From an uncultured Pseudomonadota bacterium (GTDB lineage: Bacteria; Lernaellota; Lernaellaia; Lernaellales; Lernaellaceae): a DNA stretch of 21,061 bases. Positions within the stretch are counted from its first letter, which is position 1, and the number at the start of each line of letters is the position of its first letter. Below the pieces are notes generated by a model. It was not told the DNA's origin. It saw only the letters and a list, made by a program, of their open reading frames with translations, and ran no database searches. Shown piece by piece: positions 1 through 6,996 of the stretch. The stretch is from the NCBI GenBank assembly GCA_937967875.1, contig CALBTQ010000610.1, forward strand, positions 1 through 21,061, written 5' to 3'. Position numbers and translations under genes: made by a program.

Positions 1-50
1 TACGAGTGCGTATTCGGTGACTGGAGTTCAGACGTGTGCTCTTCCGATCT
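1..50. other. Illumina adapter remnant (sequencing artefact)
   Basis: Bases 17-50 match the 34-nt Illumina TruSeq read-2 adapter in full, ending in the familiar CTTCCGATCT. Bases 1-16 start with TACGAG, which resembles the index primer that precedes this adapter, followed by what looks like an index. The stretch is library sequence left at the contig end and is not part of the genome. An open frame running from 34 into the first gene takes its apparent start and first residues from the adapter. Confidence 0.97.
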
Positions 51-501
51 GGCCTGCGCGGCGATCGTTTGCGGCGGCCTGCTCAACGCGCAGGAAATCT
101 TATGCGACTGGGGCGAGACGCGGGTGATCAAAGGCAAGGGGCAGATCTTCAAAAACAATCCGCTGACCGCGTCGCTGATGGGCGAGGTCGGCGGGGAGAT
201 CGCCGCGGCGCGCACACTTACTTACAGCCTGGCGCGGTTGGTCAGCCGGCCCGATCTGTACGGCGACGCCGGCGACGCGACGATTTTCACCGCCGCGGTC
301 AACACGGCGCGCCAGGTGTGCGCCCTGGCGATGACCGCGCTCAACCGCAGCATGGAATTGATGGCCTCGGCCGGCTACGCCGTCGAGTGGAACCTCGAAC
401 GCATCTGGCGCGACACGAAAACCATCGAGGCGGGCCTGGGTCCGTCAACGGCGGCGCGCGCGCAACTGGCGCGGCATTTTTTCGCCAGCCAAACCACGTA
501 G
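51..501 (+). CDS. acyl-CoA dehydrogenase-like protein, C-terminal part (5' truncated)
   Basis: About 150 residues of the C-terminal all-helical domain of an acyl-CoA dehydrogenase (ACAD), a flavoenzyme family that introduces a double bond into acyl-CoA thioesters. The start is lost at the contig end. Family signs are the segment around RPDLYGD, also found as RPDLYGA in the next gene, and the ending WRDTKTIEAG...ARHF, which matches the family pattern RDAK...YEGT...ARH. When the RD and ARH anchors are lined up, the position of the usual catalytic Glu of short/medium-chain enzymes holds Leu (GLG instead of YEG). The stop is followed after 10 bases by the next ACAD gene, so they are probably one operon and may form a mixed complex. 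The family call is solid; the missing catalytic Glu rests on a hand alignment. Confidence 0.85.
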
Positions 502-511
502 CGAGGAGCTC

Positions 512-1780
512 ATGCGAACCATCGATGATTTCACCCGCCCGCGCGAATACCTCTCGCCGCTGGACAAGCACCTGGGCAAGATCGTGCGCGACTGGGCCGA
601 TCGCGAGGTGCTGCCCTTCCGCCGGCAATACGACGAGGATTGGCGCGAGCATCGGTTGATCGAGCCCGCTTTCGAAAAGCTCATGGCCGGGCTCGGTCTG
701 CAACGGCTGTTGTTCCCCGAGGAGTTCGGCGGCATGGGCATGGGCCATTCCGGCTATCTGGGCGTGGGCGCGTACCGCATCATGGAGGAAGTAGCCCGCG
801 CCGATTCGGCCATGGCCGTCGCTTTCGCCGTGCTGTTCTGGCCGCTGCTGATGATCTGCAACGAACCGCACGTCAACCGCCGCCTGTGCGCTGAATTTGC
901 GCCGCGCTTCTGCCGCGACGACAAGGCTGTGTTCGCCGCCAACGCGATGACCGAACCGCAGGGCGGCGCGGACATCGAAAACCTCGACGTGCTCAAGGGC
1001 GCGACGATCCGCACCACCGCGCGCGTCGACGGCGGCCAATGGGTGATCAACGGACACAAGCTGTGGCCGACCAACTCGGCCGGCGTGGCCGATCTGTTCG
1101 GCGTAGTCGCGACGACCGAGCCCGGCTCGACCGACCCGCGCGACTTCGCCTTCATCTTTGTGCCTGCCGACGCGCCGGGCGTCTCGCAGGGCAATGCGTA
1201 CCGCAAAGCGGGCATGGCCGCCGACAAGAACAGCGACATCTGGTTCGACAATGTGCGCGTGCCGCTGTGGTATCGCGCCTGCGGCCCGGGCGACGACCTC
1301 AAATACTTCAAGGAAGTGATCAGCTTCGGCAACATGGGCAGCCTCGCCTTCGCCGGCGGCGTGTTGCTCAACGTGTTCGAAATCGCCCGCGACTTCGCGG
1401 CGCGCATCCGCTATCGCGGCAAGCCCTTGCACGAAAACGACGACGTCGCCGCCGTGTTGGCCGACCTGGCCGCCGAGGCGGAAGTCACGCGGGTGCTCGG
1501 CTACCAATATGCGCGGATGATCGACCGCCCCGATCTGTACGGCGCGCGCTGGTGCGACGAGGTGGTCGCCAAGGGTCGCGCGTTCAAGTACCTCGTGTGC
1601 GACCGCACCGTCGCGGCGTTGGAAAAGGTGATGAACGTGATGGGCGCGTTCGGCGTCGAGCGCGCACAGGACATCGAAAAGCACTGGCGCGACGTGAAAA
1701 TGGTGCAACTGTGGATGGGCGGCAAACAGTTGTGCCAGATGGAAACGGCGCGCTGGTTTTACGAATGCGAAACGCTGTAG
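512..1780 (+). CDS. acyl-CoA dehydrogenase-like protein
   Basis: A 422-residue, full-length ACAD-family protein. The N-terminal helical domain spans about 1-140. The middle beta domain carries AMTEPQGGAD (145-154, the FAD/substrate loop) and WVINGHKLWPTNSAGVADLF (177-196). The C-terminal helical domain runs from about 265. The family oxidises acyl-CoA with FAD and passes electrons to ETF. The usual catalytic Glu seems absent at both known sites: Met402 (LWMGG) replaces the Glu of YEG, and Gly276 (MGSLAFAGG) sits where isovaleryl-type enzymes have Glu. A GAGGAG Shine-Dalgarno lies at 503-508, close to the ATG. It follows another ACAD by 10 bases and precedes two unknown genes in the same direction. 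It may be one half of a heteromeric ACAD, use another base, or be non-catalytic. Confidence 0.9.
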   Translation: MRTIDDFTRPREYLSPLDKHLGKIVRDWADREVLPFRRQYDEDWREHRLIEPAFEKLMAGLGLQRLLFPEEFGGMGMGHSGYLGVGAYRIMEEVARADSAMAVAFAVLFWPLLMICNEPHVNRRLCAEFAPRFCRDDKAVFAANAMTEPQGGADIENLDVLKGATIRTTARVDGGQWVINGHKLWPTNSAGVADLFGVVATTEPGSTDPRDFAFIFVPADAPGVSQGNAYRKAGMAADKNSDIWFDNVRVPLWYRACGPGDDLKYFKEVISFGNMGSLAFAGGVLLNVFEIARDFAARIRYRGKPLHENDDVAAVLADLAAEAEVTRVLGYQYARMIDRPDLYGARWCDEVVAKGRAFKYLVCDRTVAALEKVMNVMGAFGVERAQDIEKHWRDVKMVQLWMGGKQLCQMETARWFYECETL

Positions 1781-1788
1781 GAAAGCCG

Positions 1789-2478
1789 ATGAAGCAAACG
1801 CAACCGTCCGGCGTGCTCGAAGGCCTCAGCCGCGTGCTGCGCGAGCTGCTGCGCACGCCGCACATCAAGCAGACCGTGCAGATTTTGCTGCGCGAGTTGG
1901 ATCCGGAAAACGCGCCGCTGCTCGTGCGCGCGATCAAGGAAGAAGACACCGAACTGTTCCTCGCGCTGCTGGCCTCCGCGCCGAAGCTGATCGGCGTGCT
2001 CGCCGCGCTCGTCAATGAGTTCTTGCGGCAGGTGCACGCGTTCCCCGACGGGCTGGTCCGTTCCTTTGCCGCCGACCTGATCGCGGAAATGTCCGTCGAG
2101 CGTGGCGGCGAAAACGTCGCGCTGGCGCTGACGCTGTGCCGCAAGGTGACCGCGCCCGATTCGCCGGCCGAAGCGGAAGTGCAACAAATCGGCACGCGTT
2201 TTCGCGCCGGTTTCGCCGCTGGACTGGAACGGGCGGGGGTATCGGGAGATGAACTGACCGCCTGGTTGAGCGAGCGCGCCGGGCAATGGGCGCGTCACGT
2301 GGGCGAACAAGCGGCGCAACCGGATTCGCCGACCGCGCAAGGGGTACGCGAAATCGCCGGCGGCGTCGAACGCGTGCTGCGCGAGAATCCGACATTCGTG
2401 CGGCACGTACTGCAACCGTTGCTGGACGCCGCAGGCGTGGGACTGCGCGCCGCGCGGGAAGGAGGCGCCGATGAGTGA
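1789..2478 (+). CDS. conserved-looking protein of unknown function, paralogue of the next gene
   Basis: A 229-residue, probably all-helical cytoplasmic protein without a signal peptide or clear membrane segment. I do not recognise the family. The start is the ATG 8 bases after the upstream ACAD stop, with AGGA six bases ahead; the frame stays open further upstream, but that would overlap the ACAD. The N-terminal ~95 residues (VLRELLRTPHIKQTVQ... through DLIAEMSVE) line up with the following gene (VLREIVRTPAFNEILK... through GLVAEIDRE), so the pair arose by tandem duplication. The remaining C-terminal half is Ala/Arg/Glu-rich and helical. Position in an ACAD operon suggests a link to acyl-CoA metabolism, but no function can be read from the sequence. 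Confidence 0.75.
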   Translation: MKQTQPSGVLEGLSRVLRELLRTPHIKQTVQILLRELDPENAPLLVRAIKEEDTELFLALLASAPKLIGVLAALVNEFLRQVHAFPDGLVRSFAADLIAEMSVERGGENVALALTLCRKVTAPDSPAEAEVQQIGTRFRAGFAAGLERAGVSGDELTAWLSERAGQWARHVGEQAAQPDSPTAQGVREIAGGVERVLRENPTFVRHVLQPLLDAAGVGLRAAREGGADE

Positions 2479-3013
2479 GCGGGCGATTGCGGGCGAAGGC
2501 GTGAGCGCGCGCGTGCTGCGTGAGATCGTGCGCACACCGGCGTTCAACGAGATCCTCAAGCTGCATCTGAACGCGCCGCCGCCGCACGCTGCGGCCGACG
2601 TGGTGCACGTGGCGCTGGCCGAGGACGCGAACCTGTCGCTGTCAGCCGTCGCGACGTGCCCGCAGCGCATCAACAATTTCGTCGCCGCGCTGCTGGCGGC
2701 GACGAAGGAGGTGGAGCGCATTTCGCCGGAGATGTTCGCGCAATTCACGACCGGCCTTGTCGCGGAAATCGATCGCGAGCAACTGCGCGCGCTGCCCGGC
2801 GCGGTTGCTCCGTTGCTGGCGCGTTGGCGGCCGGACCCGGCGTGGTGCGCCGAGGCGATCAACCGGGCCGTCGTACGGATGGACGATTCGATGGTGCGCG
2901 ACGGGCAGTGGTGGCATGAACTGGCCGAACGGCTGGATTGGCGGGCGCTGTGGTCGGCGACGTGGAAACTGATCAAGGCGGCTGTGCGCGGTATGTGGCG
3001 CGGACGGCGCTGA
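2471..3013 (+). CDS. protein of unknown function, paralogue of the preceding gene
   Basis: A 180-residue helical protein whose first ~100 residues resemble the preceding gene (VLREIVRTP..., long hydrophobic helix near 60-80, then GLVAEIDRE). It starts with ATG inside the end of that gene (8-base overlap) behind a near-perfect Shine-Dalgarno, AAGGAGG at 2459-2465 with 5-base spacing, so translation is probably coupled. The C-terminus is unusual: Trp-rich and basic (WWHELAERLDWRALW... ending GMWRGRR), the kind of amphipathic tail that could lie on a membrane. It has no signal peptide and no family I recognise. The gene is the last of the operon; a hairpin terminator follows 25 bases after the stop. 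Confidence 0.75.
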   Translation: MSERAIAGEGVSARVLREIVRTPAFNEILKLHLNAPPPHAAADVVHVALAEDANLSLSAVATCPQRINNFVAALLAATKEVERISPEMFAQFTTGLVAEIDREQLRALPGAVAPLLARWRPDPAWCAEAINRAVVRMDDSMVRDGQWWHELAERLDWRALWSATWKLIKAAVRGMWRGRR

Positions 3014-3038
3014 ACAAGCGAAGACGACTGTATCGCGG

Positions 3039-3063
3039 GCGGCTCGGCGACGGGCCGCTTTTT
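3039..3063 (+). terminator. Rho-independent terminator of the ACAD operon
   Basis: An 8-bp GC-rich stem (GCGGCTCG / CGGGCCGC with one G-U pair) closes a GCGA tetraloop of the stable GNRA type and is followed directly by TTTTT. It lies 25 bases after the last plus-strand gene and just before the convergent end of the radical SAM cluster. On the minus strand there is no T-run after the hairpin, so it is mainly a plus-strand terminator. Confidence 0.85.
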
Positions 3064-4449
3064 CTATTTAATGAGACCGCGCAAATTTTGCAGCGCGTAG
3101 CGGGCCATGCGGCGGTTGGCGTTTTTGACGATCTGCTGCGGAACGCGCCAGGCGTAGTAGGGACGTAGGTAGACGCGACGCGCGAAGATTTTCGCCCAGG
3201 CTTCCAGGTCGGCGCGCGATTGCGTCCAGGGCAGGCGCACCCAGGGCAGACCCGGTTCGCGCGGATCCCACGAGCCGACCAGCGTGCCCTCGGCCTGCGC
3301 CTGCTCGTACACCGCCGTGCCCAGATAGGGCTTGAGCACCTGCAGCGACACCGCGTCGGGTTTGGTATGGTTGACGAAGCGGATCGTTTCCGCAATCGTC
3401 TCGGGCGTTTCGCCCGGATAGCCCAACAGGAAGCCGGCGTGCACCATGATGCCCGCGCGTTTGGCTTTTTCGATGACCTCGGCGTTGCGCTCGACCTTGG
3501 TGCCCTTGCGCATGGCGTCGAGGATGCTTTGCACACCCGACTCGATGCCGAAGCTGATGATCTCGGTGCCGGCCGCCTTCGCCTGGCTGAGCGTCGCGCG
3601 ATCCAGGGCGTCGCTGCGCGATTTGAGAAACAACTTCAGGTCGAGCTTGTCGCGACGGATCCACGCGAAGATCTTGCCCATGCGCTCACGTTCCTGCGTG
3701 AAGTTGTCGTCGTCGATGTCCAGAAAGCGCATGCCCGCCTCGTAACGCTGCACGATTTCCTCGTAGATGTTTTCCGCGCTGCGATGCTCGACGCCGCGGC
3801 GGATGGCGTTGTAGCAGAAGCGGCAGGCGAACTTGCAGCCGCGACTGGTGACGATGCTGTCGAGCGGCCGCGTGTTCATGATCTGGTAATACGCGCCGCG
3901 CTCGTAATGCTCGCGCACGAACCGACGGTCGGGAATGGGTACGGCGTCGATGTCGAATTCGTCTTCGGCGTCGGGCGTGGTGACGATCTGTCCGGCGATG
4001 CGGTAGGTCAGTCGCGGGATGTGATCCAGGTCGCCGCCGTCGCGCAACGTCTGCGCCAGGAGCGTCAGGCTGTTTTCGGCATAACCGGCGAGAAGGAAAT
4101 CGGCGTCGGTGAAGATCGCCGCGGTGCCTTGCGGGTCGGCGCTGACGTGAATGCCGCCGAGCACGATTTTCGTTTGCGGCAGCGCCGCGCGCGTCAACTC
4201 GACCAGGTGGTAGGTCGGCGCGATGATGTCGGAGAACAGCGGAAAACCGATCAGGCCGGGCGCCATGACGCGCAGGCGGTCGGCGATCTGCGGGATGGTC
4301 AGGTCGGCCGCGTTGGCGTCGAGCACCTCGACCGCGATGCCGTTGCGATCCAGCGCCGTCGCCAGGTACAGCAGATTCAGCGGCGGATGCACCTTCTTGG
4401 CGAGCTTCTCCGGTTCGGAGCGCGGCGGATTGACCAACACGACTTTCAT
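3064..4449 (-). CDS. B12-binding-type radical SAM protein (third of the cluster)
   Basis: A 461-residue protein with the two-part layout of BchE/HpnJ-like enzymes. The N-terminal Rossmann-like B12-binding-type domain (about 1-150) shows VLVNPPR, GFPLFSDI and VLGGIHVSA. The radical SAM barrel has the cluster motif CKFACRFC at 205-212 (Cys205, 209, 212, CX3CX2C), a GIESG segment and GFLLGYPGET later in the barrel. A C-terminal extension carries YLRPYYAWR, a feature shared with another protein of this cluster, and a basic tail. Such enzymes split S-adenosylmethionine to make a radical and often methylate or rearrange unreactive carbons, commonly in lipids and antibiotics. The substrate is unknown. 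It sits 39 bases after a flippase-like gene on the same strand. The start is the ATG giving MKVVLVNPPR; the ribosome site is weak (GGAT). Confidence 0.93.
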   Translation of the reverse strand: MKVVLVNPPRSEPEKLAKKVHPPLNLLYLATALDRNGIAVEVLDANAADLTIPQIADRLRVMAPGLIGFPLFSDIIAPTYHLVELTRAALPQTKIVLGGIHVSADPQGTAAIFTDADFLLAGYAENSLTLLAQTLRDGGDLDHIPRLTYRIAGQIVTTPDAEDEFDIDAVPIPDRRFVREHYERGAYYQIMNTRPLDSIVTSRGCKFACRFCYNAIRRGVEHRSAENIYEEIVQRYEAGMRFLDIDDDNFTQERERMGKIFAWIRRDKLDLKLFLKSRSDALDRATLSQAKAAGTEIISFGIESGVQSILDAMRKGTKVERNAEVIEKAKRAGIMVHAGFLLGYPGETPETIAETIRFVNHTKPDAVSLQVLKPYLGTAVYEQAQAEGTLVGSWDPREPGLPWVRLPWTQSRADLEAWAKIFARRVYLRPYYAWRVPQQIVKNANRRMARYALQNLRGLIK

Positions 4450-4488
4450 GGTTCGATGATCCGCTTTCGCGGCAAACGGTGCAAGCGG

Positions 4489-5430
4489 TCAGGCGGATTC
4501 CTTCGCGGGCAACAAACCGGCGGCGATGGCCTTGGGCAGCAACGGCAGCGACAGGAACAGGGTGACGATCTCGCTGCCCAGCGACAGCAGCATCCCGGCG
4601 GCCAGCAGATTCGCCTCGGGCGCGAAGCCTTGGAAGAAGTACACCATCGTCAACTCGCGCGCACCGATGCCCATCCAGGTCACCGGCAGATTCGCGGCGA
4701 GGTAAACCAACGGGCTGTACAAAAACAATGCGGGTGTCGACACGGCGGCGCCGGTCGCGGCGAGGGCGAGTGCGACCTTGGCGATGTTCGCGCCGTGCAC
4801 AAGCGAGATCAGACCGACCAGCGCGAAGCGTTTGCCCAGCGGCACGACGGCGAAGGCGGATACGAGATCGGCCGTGAGTTTGCCCAGACGCGGATGCAAT
4901 CGACCGAGCGGTCCGGCCAGCGCGCCTAGCGACGGCAGCAGGGCGATGATCGCGGGCAGGGCCAGCGTCAGCGGCAGCGCGAAGGGCAGGCGCATCCCCG
5001 GCGTCAGCCACAGGCCGACGGCGAGGTAGACGAACAGGGTGAAAAAATTGATGAAGTGCAACAGCAGCAGCGAGCTGACGCCGTGCGCGCCGGGCAGCTT
5101 TTCGCGCCGGGCGAGATAGGCCACGCCGAGCAGCCGTCCGAGTTTGAGGGGGATGATCACCTTGAGGCTCGTCGAGCCGATCCACACCGCCGTCAGCGGC
5201 CAGTAGGGCGTGCGGCAATGGTAGAAACGCAAAATGAGCCGCCACATCATGGGCGTGAAAAAGAAGATCAACCCGATGTGCAGCAACGTCATCGCTGCGA
5301 AATAGTCGAGGCGCACGTTGCGTAGCGCGGCGGCGAATTGTCCGGGCGACAGCGAACGCAGCAGCAAAAAGAGAATGAGGATCGTCGGCACGAGCGTAAG
5401 CACCCAGCGCGTGGCGCTTTGTTTTTTCAT
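4489..5430 (-). CDS. flippase-like / lysylphosphatidylglycerol synthase TM-region family membrane protein
   Basis: An integral inner-membrane protein of 313 residues with about seven to eight hydrophobic segments. It resembles the TIGR00374 family, the membrane part of MprF and AglD. Diagnostic are the first membrane helix after a short basic start (MKKQSATRWVLTLVPTIL) and the late motif PVTWMGIGARELTMVYFF (family pattern P.P.GIG.RE). MprF-type modules move lipids between membrane leaflets; for most relatives the cargo is unknown. The frame is open back to a TTG at 5517, directly abutting the stop of the upstream radical SAM gene, and an ATG lies at 5463. I chose the ATG at 5430 because family members begin just before the first helix, but no start has a convincing ribosome site. 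Being between radical SAM genes suggests it moves or binds their lipid product. Confidence 0.85.
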   Translation of the reverse strand: MKKQSATRWVLTLVPTILILFLLLRSLSPGQFAAALRNVRLDYFAAMTLLHIGLIFFFTPMMWRLILRFYHCRTPYWPLTAVWIGSTSLKVIIPLKLGRLLGVAYLARREKLPGAHGVSSLLLLHFINFFTLFVYLAVGLWLTPGMRLPFALPLTLALPAIIALLPSLGALAGPLGRLHPRLGKLTADLVSAFAVVPLGKRFALVGLISLVHGANIAKVALALAATGAAVSTPALFLYSPLVYLAANLPVTWMGIGARELTMVYFFQGFAPEANLLAAGMLLSLGSEIVTLFLSLPLLPKAIAAGLLPAKESA

Positions 5431-5517
5431 TTGCGGCGATTGCGTGTCGTTCACGCCGGGCATCCTGCAATGGTTGAAATCGCCGTTACGATAGCACGTC
5501 GCGCGGCGGGCGGACAA

Positions 5518-6996
5518 TCAGCGCAGACGGCGCAGGCGCAGCAGGTAGTATTTGATGTACAGCCAGAAGCGGTAGTCGCGGCCGCGCACCGCGCCCAGGA
5601 TTTGCGCGAGGATGATCAGCGGGCCGGGGATTTTGCGTATGTGGCGCCAACGACGATTTTCCGTCAGCCAGTCGACGAGACGGCGCGGCAGCAGCGGCAG
5701 GAATTTATACAACTTGCGAAAGGCGTCGGCCTGCGCGCGCTGCTCGTCGTTGAAAAACGTGTACTCGTGGAAAAAGTCGCCGGTGCGGCCTTCGTCGATG
5801 TCGCGGACGTTCCGCTCGCTGAGCAGGCCGCGTTCGCGCGCGGCGTCGATGATCGGCGTGGCCGGGAAGTACGTCAGGTTGTGGCATTTGATGCGGTTGA
5901 GGTACGTGAGCGAGCGGTAGAAACGCGCGGCGAATTCGAAATCGGCGACGCTCTCCTCGGGGAGGCCGAAGATGTGATCGATGTCGTAACGGAGCTGGTA
6001 GCGGTCGCAGAGGCGGAAAGCGCGTTCGGCCTCCTCGTTGCTTTCGCTGCGTTGCAGAATGTTGCGGCGAATCGATTCGTTGAGCGTTTGCAGGCCGAAT
6101 TCGATCGCATAGCAGCCCGAATCGGCCAGCGCCTGCGCGATTTCCTCATCGAGAAATTTCACCTGACCGAAGCAGCGGAATGGCTTGCCGACGCGCCGCC
6201 GGTATTTTTCGAGCAGGTCCAGCAGCCACGCTTTTTCGCCGAAGAGGATCGAATCGTTGAACATCACCTCGCGGTAATTGTAGCGTCGCTTCATCAGGGC
6301 CAGTTCGTCGATCACCGCGTCGACGCTCCGCCGCCGCAGGAAGCGCCGATTGTAGATGCGGTTGATCGCGCTTTCGCAGCAATAGGCGCAGGAGAACGGG
6401 CAGCCGCGCACGGTCATGACCAGGTAGTCGTCGGCCATGTTCACCCATTTTTCGAACAGCGCCTTGTCGGGCAGAGGCAGCGCGTCGAGGTCGGCTAGCG
6501 GCGGCCGCAGCGGCGCGCAACGCACTTCGCCGTTCTCGCGCCAACAAAGATTGGCCGTGCCGCGCGGATCGTCGCCGGCGGCGAGTTTGGCGACCAGCTC
6601 GCGCATCGCTTCCTCGCCCTCGCCGACCAGCGCGTAATCGACGACCTCGTGTTTCATCACCTCGTGCGGCACGAGCGTCGCGTGGATGCCGCCGAAGACG
6701 ATCGGGCCGTGCACGTGGTCGCGCACGCGCCGCGCGATGTCCAGGCACCACTGGTAGGTGCCGGTGTACACCGAAAAGCACAGCAGGTCGGGCGGCGCGG
6801 CGACGATCTCGCTGACGATCCGCGCGTCGCGGGCGTAGCGCTTTTCAAGGCGCGGTACATAAAACACGTTGTCGTTGATGCCGAACAGACCGGGATCGTA
6901 ATGCAGCGTGACGGCGTGGCCGTCCTGCTTGAGCATCGCCGAAAGGTATTCGATGCCCAGGTTTTCGCGGCCGAGATGGACGAAAGCGATTTTCAT
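5518..6996 (-). CDS. B12-binding-type radical SAM protein (second of the cluster)
   Basis: A 492-residue protein. The B12-binding-type domain (about 1-145) has IVFGGIHATLVPHE (99-112) and ALVGEGEEA (122-130), both classical for the family. The radical SAM motif is CPFSCAYC at 199-206 (Cys199, 203, 206), followed by another Cys. Later barrel strands show IEFGLQT and HIFGLPEES. The last ~70 residues (RRLVDWLTENRRW... to YYLLRLRRLR) are very basic and aromatic and include a hydrophobic stretch, so the protein probably touches the membrane. Its ATG overlaps the stop of the preceding radical SAM gene by four bases (ATGA), which implies coupled translation and equal dosage. Role by family: radical chemistry on an unknown, perhaps lipid, substrate. 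Confidence 0.93.
   Translation of the reverse strand: MKIAFVHLGRENLGIEYLSAMLKQDGHAVTLHYDPGLFGINDNVFYVPRLEKRYARDARIVSEIVAAPPDLLCFSVYTGTYQWCLDIARRVRDHVHGPIVFGGIHATLVPHEVMKHEVVDYALVGEGEEAMRELVAKLAAGDDPRGTANLCWRENGEVRCAPLRPPLADLDALPLPDKALFEKWVNMADDYLVMTVRGCPFSCAYCCESAINRIYNRRFLRRRSVDAVIDELALMKRRYNYREVMFNDSILFGEKAWLLDLLEKYRRRVGKPFRCFGQVKFLDEEIAQALADSGCYAIEFGLQTLNESIRRNILQRSESNEEAERAFRLCDRYQLRYDIDHIFGLPEESVADFEFAARFYRSLTYLNRIKCHNLTYFPATPIIDAARERGLLSERNVRDIDEGRTGDFFHEYTFFNDEQRAQADAFRKLYKFLPLLPRRLVDWLTENRRWRHIRKIPGPLIILAQILGAVRGRDYRFWLYIKYYLLRLRRLR

Noticed and set aside
341..1708. A 455-residue minus-strand frame over the acyl-CoA dehydrogenase
   Set aside because: His/Arg/Ala-rich translation without domains; the plus strand encodes an intact ACAD.
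3220..4929. A 569-residue plus-strand frame across the radical SAM and flippase-like genes
   Set aside because: It runs opposite two well-recognised genes and through their intergenic gap; its composition is typical of an antisense shadow.
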